DNA of 64,000 nt, from NCBI RefSeq assembly GCF_012926615.1, contig NZ_JABBNU010000006.1:186001-250000 (forward strand), in the 5' to 3' direction. Each line of letters begins with the position of its first letter. The first letter of the stretch is position 1. The notes under the pieces were generated by a model. That model worked only from the letters and a program-made list of their open reading frames with translations, was not told the DNA's origin and searched no databases. A program made the translations under genes and the position numbers. The DNA comes from Marinigracilibium pacificum (lineage in GTDB: Bacteria > Bacteroidota > Bacteroidia > Cytophagales > Cyclobacteriaceae). Of this stretch, positions 17,935-26,990 are shown in pieces.

Positions 17935-19833
17935 TTAATCGTTCTGTGCTACATACTTGGATGATCTGACTAATTTTAAAAATTCATGGCGATAGCCATA
18001 CTCATCATCTCCTAATGCATCCTTTGCGATTTTGACCACTTCTTCCGGAGTGCTATTTCCTTTAAACTCACTATCTCTCAACCATAATCCGAATGAAGCA
18101 ACTGCTGCAGAAAATCTGAAGTTATCAGATGTATCCTCAAATGAGTTGATTTTATCATTGATTGTTTTAGTCATTAAGATACTCTTGAGACCATCTGGCT
18201 TTTTGTATCTGAATTTAACTGTCGCCCATTCTTTTGAGTACTTTTGACCATTAGATTTTTCTTTTTGATACTTTAAATCATCAACAGATTTTAAAAATCC
18301 TTCGGTTGATGCTCCAACAGGGATGACTTGGTAAATTGCAGTAACCGAATGCCCTGATCCAAGCTCTCCGGCATCTTTTTTGTCATCATTGAAGTCTTCT
18401 GCATTAAGTTTTCTGTTTTCATACCCGATGAGTCTGTAGCCTGCTACTTTTTCAGGGTTAAATTCAATTTGTATCTTAACATCTTTTGCAATGGTAAACA
18501 TCGTTCCACCGAATTCATTTACAAAGACTTTTCTGGCTTCTGAAATATCATCTATATAAGCATAGTTTCCATTTCCTTTGTTGGCCAAAATTTCCATCTT
18601 ATCATCTTTATAATTACCCATTCCAAAACCTAATGTAGTCAGGTATACACCACTTTCTCTTTTTTCTTCAATTAGTCTTTCAAGGTATCCATTGCTACTT
18701 TGACCAATATTAAAATCACCGTCTGTAGCTAGAATGATTCTGTTGTTTCCTTCTTCGATGAAGTTCTCTTCTGCAATTTTATAAGCTAGCTTTATACCGG
18801 CTCCACCAGCAGTAGAACCTCCTGCATTTAATTGATCAAGGGCGGCAATGATTTTGCTTTTTTCACTACCACTTGTAGAAGGGAGGACTGTTCCTGCAGC
18901 ACCTGCGTACACTACAATAGCCACTCGATCTTCTGGTCTTAATTCTTCTACAAGCATTTTAAATGCACTTTTTAATAGTGGTAATTTATTAGCATCACTC
19001 ATAGAGCCACTTACATCTATTAGGAATACAAGGTTTGAAGCTGGTAGATCTTCAGTAGGAATTCTTTTGCCTTGAAGGCCTACATGTAGCAAGTAGTGGT
19101 CGCTTTGCCATGGACAATCAGCAATTTCTGTGGTGATACTAAATGGATGTTCATCAGTTGGCTCTTCATAATCATAGTTGAAATAATTAATCATTTCTTC
19201 GATTCTGACAGCATCAACAGGTGGCTTAATGCCCATACTTAAAAATCTGCGAACATTGCTATAAGATGCAGCATCAACATCAATGCTGAAAGTTGATAGT
19301 GGCTGGTCTTCAGGTTTGTGAAACTGATTTTCATGGATGGTTGAATAATCTTCTGTGTTATGATTTTCACCTAAATCAATATCGAGATTAAAATTGATTG
19401 TTTCTTCATATTCCATAGAGGCTTGATCCATAGCAGGTGCTAGTCCAATTGTTTCAACACTTTTGGCAACCTTTGATTTTGAAAACTCTGCTTTTTTATC
19501 TTTTCGTAAACCAGTTACAACAACTTCAGTTAGCTCAGAAATATTTTCTTTTAACCTTACATTTATTTCCGTTTGACCATTAATTTGTATTTCTTGAGTT
19601 AAATACCCAACAGAGGTAAATGTTAAAGTTCCCTTTGAATCTTCAAGAGTAAGCGTATAAGCACCTGATATATCAGTAACTGTTCCTTTTGTTGTTCCTT
19701 TTAATAAGACATTAACCCCGGGAATACCAATTCCTTCCTCATTAGTAACAACTCCAGAAACTGTATGAGTAGCTTGTGCTGAAAAAGCAACTATAAATAG
19801 TGCGGCGAATAATATTGGAAAAATATGTTTCAT
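17935..19833 (-). CDS. vWA (YfbK-type) protein with carboxypeptidase-regulatory-like domain
   Basis: 632-residue exported protein. Domains in order: signal peptide (1-21), carboxypeptidase-regulatory-like domain (about 24-105, with GVNVLLKGTTKGTVTD and a SusC-like TEVVVTG tail), the YfbK-type N-terminal domain (about 165-265, STFSIDVDAASYSNVRRFL), a von Willebrand factor A domain (about 265-430) with the MIDAS motif DVSGSMS, and a C-terminal DUF3520-like region. An intact MIDAS implies metal-dependent ligand binding. It is divergent from an ECF sigma factor gene. The anti-sigma-like protein encoded beyond that gene carries the same kind of regulatory-like domain, which suggests one functional module. 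The molecular role is not known. Confidence 0.88.
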   Translation of the reverse strand: MKHIFPILFAALFIVAFSAQATHTVSGVVTNEEGIGIPGVNVLLKGTTKGTVTDISGAYTLTLEDSKGTLTFTSVGYLTQEIQINGQTEINVRLKENISELTEVVVTGLRKDKKAEFSKSKVAKSVETIGLAPAMDQASMEYEETINFNLDIDLGENHNTEDYSTIHENQFHKPEDQPLSTFSIDVDAASYSNVRRFLSMGIKPPVDAVRIEEMINYFNYDYEEPTDEHPFSITTEIADCPWQSDHYLLHVGLQGKRIPTEDLPASNLVFLIDVSGSMSDANKLPLLKSAFKMLVEELRPEDRVAIVVYAGAAGTVLPSTSGSEKSKIIAALDQLNAGGSTAGGAGIKLAYKIAEENFIEEGNNRIILATDGDFNIGQSSNGYLERLIEEKRESGVYLTTLGFGMGNYKDDKMEILANKGNGNYAYIDDISEARKVFVNEFGGTMFTIAKDVKIQIEFNPEKVAGYRLIGYENRKLNAEDFNDDKKDAGELGSGHSVTAIYQVIPVGASTEGFLKSVDDLKYQKEKSNGQKYSKEWATVKFRYKKPDGLKSILMTKTINDKINSFEDTSDNFRFSAAVASFGLWLRDSEFKGNSTPEEVVKIAKDALGDDEYGYRHEFLKLVRSSKYVAQND

Positions 19834-19907
19834 GACAATTATTATTTAGTGTTCATAGTCATGATGACCCAGTTCATATTATTCCATAAAAAAAGTTTAG
19901 ATTTTTT

Positions 19908-19938
19908 TTGTAATGGTCATAAAATGGTTCAAATTTTG
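19908..19938 (+). promoter_or_regulatory. Bacteroidota-type promoter before the ECF sigma gene
   Basis: TTG (19908-19910) is followed after 20 nt by AAATTTTG (19931-19938), 7 of 8 matches to the Bacteroidota -7 consensus TAnnTTTG. It gives a leader of about 15 nt before the TTG start at 19959. An 11-bp dyad (GTCAT-G-ATGAC, 19858-19868) lies upstream between the divergent genes. Confidence 0.4.
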
Positions 19939-19958
19939 AGACTGGATATTTTTTAATC

Positions 19959-20561
19959 TTGTTCTTCAAAAGAAAAAACATATCGTCATTAACTGATCTG
20001 GAGATCATTGCAGCCTATCGTCAAAATAATGATAGTGAGTATATTTCGGTATTATACAGCAGGTATATTGATAAAGCTTATGGTGTGGCTCTGAAGTATC
20101 TAAGTGATCGAGAGATGGCTAAAGATATTGTAATGGAGGTTTATGGTCAATTAGGTGAAGATGTCGTTCGATATGAGATTTCCAATTTTTCTTCCTGGTT
20201 ATATGTTAAGGTAAAGAATTCTGCTCTGATGCGAATTAGAAAGGAAAAGCCTCAATTGTTTGTCAATGGAGAAAAAAAAGATCAGGTTTTTATGGAAATT
20301 CATGATGATGGGCATCATATGGTTGAGGAGAAAGTTCGTCTTGAGGATGATCTGGATCAGTTAAAGCAATGTATAGATAGGTTGAAAGAAGACCAAAAGA
20401 GATGCGTGACATTGTTTTTTTTGGAAGAAAAAAGTTATGATCTGATTCATGAAGAACTTAAAATAGATTTGAAAAAAGTTAAAAGTTATATTCAAAACGG
20501 TAAAAGAAACTTAAAGATTTGTATGGAGGCTGCATTAGGCAAAAAAGACCATGCGCATTGA
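19959..20561 (+). CDS. ECF-type RNA polymerase sigma factor
   Basis: 200-residue sigma-70 family protein. Region 2 spans about residues 25-95 (LYSRYIDKAYGVALKYL, REMAKDIVMEVYGQL, SSWLYVKVKNSALMRIRKE) and region 4 about 125-190 (IDRLKEDQKRCVTLFFLEEKSYDLIHEEL). No in-frame ATG precedes the conserved region, so the TTG at 19959 (MFFKRKN) is the best start. The 3' end overlaps the next gene by 11 bp, which is typical of sigma/anti-sigma pairs. It is divergent from the vWA gene. Its regulon is unknown; autoregulation and control of the vWA gene are plausible. Confidence 0.88.
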   Translation: MFFKRKNISSLTDLEIIAAYRQNNDSEYISVLYSRYIDKAYGVALKYLSDREMAKDIVMEVYGQLGEDVVRYEISNFSSWLYVKVKNSALMRIRKEKPQLFVNGEKKDQVFMEIHDDGHHMVEEKVRLEDDLDQLKQCIDRLKEDQKRCVTLFFLEEKSYDLIHEELKIDLKKVKSYIQNGKRNLKICMEAALGKKDHAH

Positions 20562-21918
20562 TCTAAAAACCATATTAAAATATTTGAAGGGAGAATTATC
20601 CCACAAGGAAGAGCATCACATAGAAAGAGAAGCCCTTGATGATCCCTTTTTGTCTGACGCAATTGAAGGCTTTGAGAAATTCGAAGTTCAGGAGATTGAG
20701 TCTGATATTAAAGAATTAAAAGATGGTCTAAAGAAAAAAGATACAGCCTTTCCTTGGTACTCAATTGCTGCATCGATTCTTATAGTTTTTGTAGCAGGTT
20801 ATTCAATTTGGTTCTTATCAAATGAAAAAACTGATAATCTGGCTTTTGAAGAAATCCCTGTTGTCAACGAGGAAGTGATTATTCCTAACCAAGAATTTAT
20901 AAAGGATTCAATTCGAGAATTTAAATCAGATAGGGAGATTAATGAATCAAGAAATTCTGGAGTGGAAGACAAAATTGATGAAAGACCAGATGAAGTGGTT
21001 TCAAAACCTGAATTAGCTGAAATTAAAAATTCTTTGAAAGAGTCTAGGAATGAGGAGGTTGATGCTATTCCAGAAGTTGAAAATGAGCTTGATTTTGAAA
21101 TTGAAGTTGCAGATGTTCAATTAGAAGAAGAAGTAATAGAGTTGGGTATGCAATTATCTGAGGATATAAGTGAAAACGCAGCAGTAAAATCAATAAGTGG
21201 AGAGGAGATTGCCCAACGTTCAAAAAGAGAAATGACCAGGTCTTCTTATAATTTGCCAGAACCATCAGCTATGCCAAATATTGCTTCAAGTTATGATGCA
21301 GATGAAATTGATGATATTCGGGTTGAAGGTAAACAAGTAAGAATAATTACCGGTAAAATCACTGGTGAAAATGGAGAGGGTGTACCTGGAGTAAATATAT
21401 TGGTTGAAGGGACTACAAGAGGAGTGATGTCAGATGTTACTGGAGAGTTTTCTATTTCTTTATTCGAAGATGAAAAGGAATTACAAATATCTTCAATAGG
21501 TTATGTTTCTCAACGCATTGATCTTGATGAAGATAAAGATTATGTGATAGTTATGCTCTCAGAAGATGTTTCTACATTATCAGAGGTAGTAGTAACTGGA
21601 TATGCCAAAGCTCAAAGTTACCAACCCGTAGAAATTTTACCTCAACCAGATGGAGGGCTTAGGGCTTTGAGACAATATGTGAAAGAAAATCAGGTGTTTC
21701 CCGATGGAATAGATGAAGATAAAGCATTGGTTAAGTTATTGTTAACCGTATCTGCTTCGGGTAAAATAACTTCAATAGAAGTTGAGAAATCAGAAGGGGA
21801 ATTTTTCGATAAAGAAGCAATCAGATTATTAAAAGCGGGCCCATCCTGGAATCCCGGAACCGTTGACGGAAACCCTACAGAAATGGAGGTGAAAGTCCGG
21901 ATTAAGTTTAAAAAATGA
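20551..21918 (+). CDS. Membrane anti-sigma-like protein with regulatory-like and TonB-C domains
   Basis: 455-residue protein with an unusual layout. Residues 1-65 are a charged cytosolic segment in the position of an anti-sigma domain. Residues 68-90 are one membrane helix (WYSIAASILIVFVAGYSIW). Then come a long acidic linker, a carboxypeptidase-regulatory-like domain (about 262-350, GVNILVEGTTRGVMSD, ending SEVVVTGYAKAQ) and a TonB C-terminal-type domain (about 370-455, VKLLLTVSASGKITSIEVEK). The gene overlaps the sigma gene by 11 bp. I infer that it senses a periplasmic or outer-membrane partner and holds the sigma factor. A TonB energy-transducing role is less likely. Confidence 0.82.
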   Translation: MRIDLKTILKYLKGELSHKEEHHIEREALDDPFLSDAIEGFEKFEVQEIESDIKELKDGLKKKDTAFPWYSIAASILIVFVAGYSIWFLSNEKTDNLAFEEIPVVNEEVIIPNQEFIKDSIREFKSDREINESRNSGVEDKIDERPDEVVSKPELAEIKNSLKESRNEEVDAIPEVENELDFEIEVADVQLEEEVIELGMQLSEDISENAAVKSISGEEIAQRSKREMTRSSYNLPEPSAMPNIASSYDADEIDDIRVEGKQVRIITGKITGENGEGVPGVNILVEGTTRGVMSDVTGEFSISLFEDEKELQISSIGYVSQRIDLDEDKDYVIVMLSEDVSTLSEVVVTGYAKAQSYQPVEILPQPDGGLRALRQYVKENQVFPDGIDEDKALVKLLLTVSASGKITSIEVEKSEGEFFDKEAIRLLKAGPSWNPGTVDGNPTEMEVKVRIKFKK

Positions 21919-21930
21919 TAATTATCATTT
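21913..21930. other. 18-bp palindrome spanning the anti-sigma gene stop
   Basis: A perfect AT-rich palindrome (half-site AAATGATAA) covers the TGA stop. It could fold as a weak hairpin at the mRNA 3' end or be a protein site. There is no T-run, so it is not called a terminator. Confidence 0.3.
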
Positions 21931-22048
21931 GATTTACTAGTACTTTCTAGGTAGAATTAATTAAGTATCGTTATTGATTTCGATCTTGAATGGAAATAAT
22001 ATTAAAAAATATTATATTCCCCGCCTTTGAAATTATAACCTAAATAGC

Positions 22049-23434
22049 ATGAAAAGAATATTATTATTTGCTTCGGCGATTTCACTAATTATGACTTCGT
22101 GTGGAGGCAGTGGTTCTGGCGAACCTAATGAATATGTGAAAGTCGATGATAACGAAGCCATTGTTGAATCAACTTATCCTGAAAAAGCCGCTTCTGACAT
22201 CATCTATGAAGTGAATATCAGACAGCATACTCCTGAAGGAACTATCAAAGCTTTTATGAATGATCTCGAAAGACTTGATAAAATGGGAGTTGACATGCTT
22301 TGGCTGATGCCAATTCAACCTATTGGTTTTAAAAACAGAAAGGGATCATTAGGTAGTTATTATTCAATTCAGGATTATTCAAAAGTTAACCCTGAGTTTG
22401 GAACTCTTGAAGATTTTAAAGCTTTAGTCGAGAAAGCTCACGAATTAGGAATGAAGGTTATCCTTGATTGGGTGCCTAACCACACTGCCTGGGATCATCC
22501 ATGGATTACTGAGCATAAAGATTATTATGCTCAAAATGATAAAGGTGAAGTGATCTACGAAGCAGATTGGACCGATATTGCTTTACTTGATCATACAAAC
22601 CCGGCAACAAGAAGGGCTATGATTGATGAAATGAAGTTTTGGGTTGAAGAAACTGATATTGATGGTTTTAGATGTGACCACCCACTACATGAAATGCCAC
22701 TTTACTTCTGGGAAGAAGCTACAGATGAGTTAGATCAGTTAAAGGATCTTTTCTGGCTTGCCGAAGTTGATGAGCCTAGAGCACATACTGAGTTTGATGC
22801 AACATATTCATGGGGCTTCAAAGGTATTAGTACTGAGATTGGTGAAGGTCACAAAAAAGCTTCTGAAATTGCAAAATATATCGATGAGGATATAAAGAGA
22901 TATGGTATGAAGCCTTTTAGGCTGACAATGACAACTAATCATGATGTTAACTCATGGGAGGGAACAGTTTTTGAAAGATACGGAGAAGGAGATAAAACAT
23001 TTGCTGCTCTTGCATTTACCGTATATGGAGCACCAATGCTTTATAGCGGACAGGAAGTTGGTCTGGATAAAAGATTGAAATTCTTTGATAAAGACACTAT
23101 CGACTGGAGTGACCCTAAAGGTTATGAGGAGTTTTACACTAAGTTAATTGAAATTCACACTGATAATGTGGCATTACATGCCGGAGAGTTTGGTGGTATG
23201 CCAATCCAGATTAACAAAGACGAAAATGTTTATGCATTCAAGCGTGAAAAAGATGGTAATCAGGTGATCGGGATATTTAACCTGTCTGATTCAGAGCAAA
23301 ATATGAATTTGACCGATGCTTCGGTAGCAGGAACATATAAAGATGAAATGACCGGTAAGGAAGTAAATATTACAGTTGATCAGCCATTAAAGCTTGATGC
23401 CTGGGAATATTTGATTTTTGTATCGAATAAATAA
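22049..23434 (+). CDS. GH13 alpha-amylase-family lipoprotein
   Basis: 461-residue glycoside hydrolase that acts on alpha-glucans outside the cytoplasm. The signal ends IMTSC (lipobox) and a Gly/Ser linker follows. The (beta/alpha)8 barrel shows all four GH13 regions: DWVPNHT, GFRCDHP (Arg208, nucleophile Asp210), LAEVDEP (acid/base Glu239) and TTNHDVNS (Asp299). A C-terminal beta domain begins near VYAFKREKDGN. The enzyme looks active. It stands alone with its own terminator and has no susCD partner nearby. Exact specificity (alpha-amylase or maltodextrin-type) cannot be read from the sequence. Confidence 0.93.
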   Translation: MKRILLFASAISLIMTSCGGSGSGEPNEYVKVDDNEAIVESTYPEKAASDIIYEVNIRQHTPEGTIKAFMNDLERLDKMGVDMLWLMPIQPIGFKNRKGSLGSYYSIQDYSKVNPEFGTLEDFKALVEKAHELGMKVILDWVPNHTAWDHPWITEHKDYYAQNDKGEVIYEADWTDIALLDHTNPATRRAMIDEMKFWVEETDIDGFRCDHPLHEMPLYFWEEATDELDQLKDLFWLAEVDEPRAHTEFDATYSWGFKGISTEIGEGHKKASEIAKYIDEDIKRYGMKPFRLTMTTNHDVNSWEGTVFERYGEGDKTFAALAFTVYGAPMLYSGQEVGLDKRLKFFDKDTIDWSDPKGYEEFYTKLIEIHTDNVALHAGEFGGMPIQINKDENVYAFKREKDGNQVIGIFNLSDSEQNMNLTDASVAGTYKDEMTGKEVNITVDQPLKLDAWEYLIFVSNK

Positions 23435-23453
23435 GTTATGTTAACTTTTTAAG

Positions 23454-23486
23454 AAAGCCGCTCATGATTGAGCGGCTTTTTTATTT
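23454..23486 (+). terminator. Terminator after the GH13 gene
   Basis: An 11-bp GC-rich stem (23454-23464 and 23469-23479) with a 4-nt loop is followed by a T-rich run. It lies 20 bp beyond the stop codon. Confidence 0.93.
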
Positions 23487-23523
23487 TTGCGATTATATTT
23501 TTTAAACAATGAATTTATAAACT

Positions 23524-24477
23524 ATGAAGATTGCTAAGTATTTAGTGTTTTTTGTCTTGTTGACAGCATTCACTTGTGACAGAGATGAGGGTGATATAAC
23601 ACCTGAAACATGCCTGGCGGCAGGAGAATCAATCTCAATTGGAGATACAAGTGTTTTTAATTTTGAGGGGTTCAAAAAGTCTTTTGAACAAATTGTATTT
23701 ATTGACTCATTAAAGATGTTTACCAGCCATGTTAGCTTTGAACATGTTGTTGAGAATTGTAAAATTACAAAAACAATTATCAAAGAAAACTGGAAGGGAG
23801 AATTTGGTTTACAAACTGAATTTGTTCACGAATATGACCAATCAGGAGTTTTAGTAAAAAGTTCTGGAAATAAATTGGTTTATGATGAGCAGTTTGAAAT
23901 AGTGCAACGGCCACTTGAAATTGAATATGAGTATGATTCCAGAGGATTAATTGGAAAAACTAAAGTTTATTGGAATCCTGAATACTATAATATTTATGAA
24001 TATTCATACAATTCAGATTCTTTATTAGAAGTTAAAAAGGATTATGATACGGAAATTTACACATACGATGAGAATGGTAATATTATTACAATAATTGGTC
24101 TTTGGGGAGAAGTAAATAATACATATGATAATAGTGGAAGAATACTTACATCATATAAGACATCAGAACATGTACCATATAATTTTAATATGGATGTTGC
24201 ATATGATCAGGAAGGTCGTATTATTCAGATGAACTTTTTGATTAAGGATTATAAATACACAATTACGAAAAATACATTTGATTATAGTGGAGGAAGTTTA
24301 GTTCAGAATTTTAAATATGGATATAATACAACTACTGTACTTTCAGAGGTTTATGCAGATTATACAATAAATTATGGTTCCGGAGGTGTTGTAAGTTCAT
24401 TTTCAGAAGCTAGTGGTTTAACTTCAGGTCCTGGTTATTACGGTCCTTCTGTGTTTTTCGCAATACCTATTCCTTAA
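23524..24477 (+). CDS. YD-repeat-like lipoprotein, divergent family member
   Basis: 317-residue lipoprotein with lipobox LTAFTC. It has a weak version of the family head (GDTSVFNFEGFKKSFEQIVF, compare the FNLNNFLVCFEQIV type at 29848). At least four YD-like repeats follow: YEYDSRGLIGKT, YTYDENGNIITI, NTYDNSGRILTS and AYDQEGRIIQMN. These resemble RHS/YD repeats, but there is no RHS core or toxin domain. It is shorter than the other three members and lacks their vPxWI tail. Function is unknown. The N-terminal Cys suggests outer-membrane attachment. Confidence 0.75.
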   Translation: MKIAKYLVFFVLLTAFTCDRDEGDITPETCLAAGESISIGDTSVFNFEGFKKSFEQIVFIDSLKMFTSHVSFEHVVENCKITKTIIKENWKGEFGLQTEFVHEYDQSGVLVKSSGNKLVYDEQFEIVQRPLEIEYEYDSRGLIGKTKVYWNPEYYNIYEYSYNSDSLLEVKKDYDTEIYTYDENGNIITIIGLWGEVNNTYDNSGRILTSYKTSEHVPYNFNMDVAYDQEGRIIQMNFLIKDYKYTITKNTFDYSGGSLVQNFKYGYNTTTVLSEVYADYTINYGSGGVVSSFSEASGLTSGPGYYGPSVFFAIPIP

Positions 24478-24513
24478 AAAAATCACCAGTGCTACTCAAC
24501 CAGTAGCACTGGT
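24477..24513 (-). terminator. Terminator formed partly by the usp coding end
   Basis: A 12-bp perfect stem (24485-24496 and 24502-24513) with a 5-nt loop includes the last seven codons and stop of the Usp gene. It is followed on the minus strand by GATTTTTTT. It would end the porin/BCCT/Usp transcript, with no separate 3' leader needed. Confidence 0.85.
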
Positions 24514-25349
24514 ATATCTTTATCTGTTTGAATCATTTTTGCTGCTACTGATCCAATCAAATCATCATCATCATCAGTTTTTCCTTTTTTACCCATCAGT
24601 ACCATGTCTACCTGATTTGTTTTAGAAAAATCATAGATAACTTTCGAAATAGGTCTGTCTTCAGCATAAATCACATTTTTTTCAACTTCGTATCCTTTCA
24701 AGTTTTTTTCACAAAACGTATCAAGCTTTTTAGTTGCCTTTTTTTCTAAATCAGAAACTAATTTATCGGTCTTTTTACCAAAGAAGGGGAAGTAGGATGG
24801 GGGAACCCTAAAGACATGAAGCACTGCTACTATTTCAGGTCTGAATCCTCCGAACTCATCAAGTAATTGAGCTGCATGTTTTGAGTAAGAAGAAAATTCA
24901 GTAGTGATAAGGATTTTTCTGAGATTAAGCCTGGTTGATTCTGTAACAAACAAAACTGGCTCTTCAATCATCCTGGATAATTTAGCAGAAAATGCACCCG
25001 TGCCGGGGTGAATAGTTTTTTTTCCTAATACAAACAGATTGTATTCGCTTTTATTAAGTTTATTTAAAAGATCTTCTTTTCCTCCTTTATCATGTACTAT
25101 TGTTTCGCATTTGTCTATAGGTAAGTCAAACTCCTCGGCAAGATCCATTAATTCTTCAGAGATTAATTGTCTCAATGGTTTGTCAGTTTGATTGTAAAAT
25201 GACTCTTCAGTGTCAGTATAATCTTGAATTTCAACATAGTGACACAATCCGATTTTTGTGACATTTAGTTTTTTAGTTATGCGATAAGCATTTTGAAGAA
25301 TGGAAGCATCCATTTCACTCAAATCAAGGAAAAGTAGTAACTGTGTCAT
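24492..25349 (-). CDS. Tandem universal stress protein (UspA family)
   Basis: 285-residue cytosolic protein with two Usp domains. The first (about 1-140) starts MTQLLLFLDLSE and has LFVLGKKTIHPGTGAFSAKL. The second (about 145-285) starts LRKILITTEFSSYSKHAA and ends with the nucleotide-binding-type signature LMGKKGKTDDDDDLIGSVA. The Gly-rich ATP loop is clearer in the second half. It is the last gene of a three-gene operon, 3 bp after the BCCT transporter. Usp proteins next to osmolyte transporters are often stress modulators; a direct role on the transporter is a guess. Confidence 0.88.
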   Translation of the reverse strand: MTQLLLFLDLSEMDASILQNAYRITKKLNVTKIGLCHYVEIQDYTDTEESFYNQTDKPLRQLISEELMDLAEEFDLPIDKCETIVHDKGGKEDLLNKLNKSEYNLFVLGKKTIHPGTGAFSAKLSRMIEEPVLFVTESTRLNLRKILITTEFSSYSKHAAQLLDEFGGFRPEIVAVLHVFRVPPSYFPFFGKKTDKLVSDLEKKATKKLDTFCEKNLKGYEVEKNVIYAEDRPISKVIYDFSKTNQVDMVLMGKKGKTDDDDDLIGSVAAKMIQTDKDIPVLLVE

Positions 25350-25352
25350 TGC

Positions 25353-26984
25353 TTATTTGGCTTTTTCTTTTTTAGAAGATTCTTTCTTTTTATCAATTTC
25401 CTTTCTTTTAGAAATCAGTTTTTCTATACGCTCACTATACCTTCTTATATCAGATTCTTTAGAAAGTTGCTGAGATTTCGCATGTTCGTTTTGAAGACCT
25501 TTATATAAGCTAAACATCATAAGAATAAGTACAAAAGTAAAGGGTAACCCTGTTGTAATAGCAGCTGTTTGAAGAGCGCTTAAGCCTCCACCTATTAAAA
25601 GCACAGCTGCAACACCACCTTCAGAAATAGCCCAGAATATTCTTTGTCCCACAGGTGCATCTAATTTTCCTCCGGCGGTAATACTATCTATCACTAATGA
25701 CCCTGAATCTGATGAGGTAACAAAGAAGTTTATAACCAGAATAACACCTATTCCGGAAGCAATTCCTGACAGAGGAAATTGTTCAAGCAAGATAAACAGA
25801 GAGGTAGAAACATTGGTCATTACGCTTTCACTTATTATTCCGGGATTATTCATTTCAACCCAGATACCAGTGCCTCCGAATGCTGTCATCCAAAGAAAAG
25901 TAAGAAGTGAAGGTACAATAAGAACTCCTGTAACAAACTCCCTGACTGTTCTACCTTTGGAAACGCGGGCTATAAACATCCCCACAAAAGGAGACCAGCT
26001 GATCCACCATGCCCAGTAGAATACAGTCCAGCTATTTTGCCATCCTTGTGAGTCAGCAGGTTCATAAGCTTCGGTCCAGAAACTCACGTAGAAAAAGTCT
26101 TGAATATAAGATCCAAGATTTTCAATATAGCTATCAAGAATAAAAAAGGTAGGGCCTACTACAATTATAAACAATAGAAATATAGCACCAATTTTTATAT
26201 TTAATTCACTAAGAAATTTAACTCCCTTGTCTATACCCAGCACAACACTAGCTGTTGCAATTGCGGTGATTATGGCTATTAAAACAACCTGGGTCCAAAC
26301 ATTATCAGGAATATTGAATAAATAATTAACACCTGAACTAACCTGTTGTACGCCAAGGCCTAAAGATGTTGCAAGACCAAATAATGTAGCTATTACAGCA
26401 GTAACATCAATTACATCACCAATCCATCCGTGAATCTTTTCTTTTAGAATCGGGTAAAATACCGATCTGATTGTCAGAGGTAATTTTTTTGTGTAAGCAA
26501 AGAATGCAAGTGATAACCCCACAAGTGCATAAATCCCCCAGGCATGCAGACCCCAATGAAGGAAACTAAACGTCATTGCTTGCTCTGCTCTTGCAGAGGG
26601 TGTGGCCTGATCAATTGGTGGTTGAATATAATGAAACATAGGTTCTGCAACACCCCAGAAAATAATTCCGATTCCCATTCCGGCACTAAATAGCATTGCA
26701 AACCAGGCTGCCGTACTAAATTCTGGTTCGGCTTCAGGTCCACCAATTCTGATTTTTCCGTATTTACTAAATCCAATGACAATACTAAAAACCAGAAAAG
26801 CATTAGCTGCCAATATTAAGAACCAACCGGCATAATCTGAAATACCAGTTTGAATAGAGGTAAATACCTTTTCCATTGGCTCACCTACGATCAAAGTAAC
26901 AGCGATGAAAATTATAATTAATATGGATGCTGGCCAGAATACTGGTCCGTGAACGTCAAAGTACTTATTTTTTTTATTTCCCAT
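25353..26984 (-). CDS. BCCT-family betaine/carnitine/choline transporter
   Basis: Secondary transporter for quaternary-ammonium compatible solutes in the inner membrane. About 12 membrane segments are visible over 543 residues. Family signatures include the glycine-rich MLFSAGMGIGIIFWGVAEP segment (helix 3 region) and the aromatic-rich TVFYWAWWISWSPFVGMFIA segment (helix 8) that lines the substrate site in BetP-type carriers. The C-terminal tail is strongly basic (KKKESSKKEKAK), as in osmosensing BetP. ATG at 26984 is preferred to GTG at 26990, which abuts the upstream stop. It is cotranscribed with a porin-like gene and a Usp gene. Confidence 0.93.
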   Translation of the reverse strand: MGNKKNKYFDVHGPVFWPASILIIIFIAVTLIVGEPMEKVFTSIQTGISDYAGWFLILAANAFLVFSIVIGFSKYGKIRIGGPEAEPEFSTAAWFAMLFSAGMGIGIIFWGVAEPMFHYIQPPIDQATPSARAEQAMTFSFLHWGLHAWGIYALVGLSLAFFAYTKKLPLTIRSVFYPILKEKIHGWIGDVIDVTAVIATLFGLATSLGLGVQQVSSGVNYLFNIPDNVWTQVVLIAIITAIATASVVLGIDKGVKFLSELNIKIGAIFLLFIIVVGPTFFILDSYIENLGSYIQDFFYVSFWTEAYEPADSQGWQNSWTVFYWAWWISWSPFVGMFIARVSKGRTVREFVTGVLIVPSLLTFLWMTAFGGTGIWVEMNNPGIISESVMTNVSTSLFILLEQFPLSGIASGIGVILVINFFVTSSDSGSLVIDSITAGGKLDAPVGQRIFWAISEGGVAAVLLIGGGLSALQTAAITTGLPFTFVLILMMFSLYKGLQNEHAKSQQLSKESDIRRYSERIEKLISKRKEIDKKKESSKKEKAK

Positions 26985-26990
26985 AATCAC

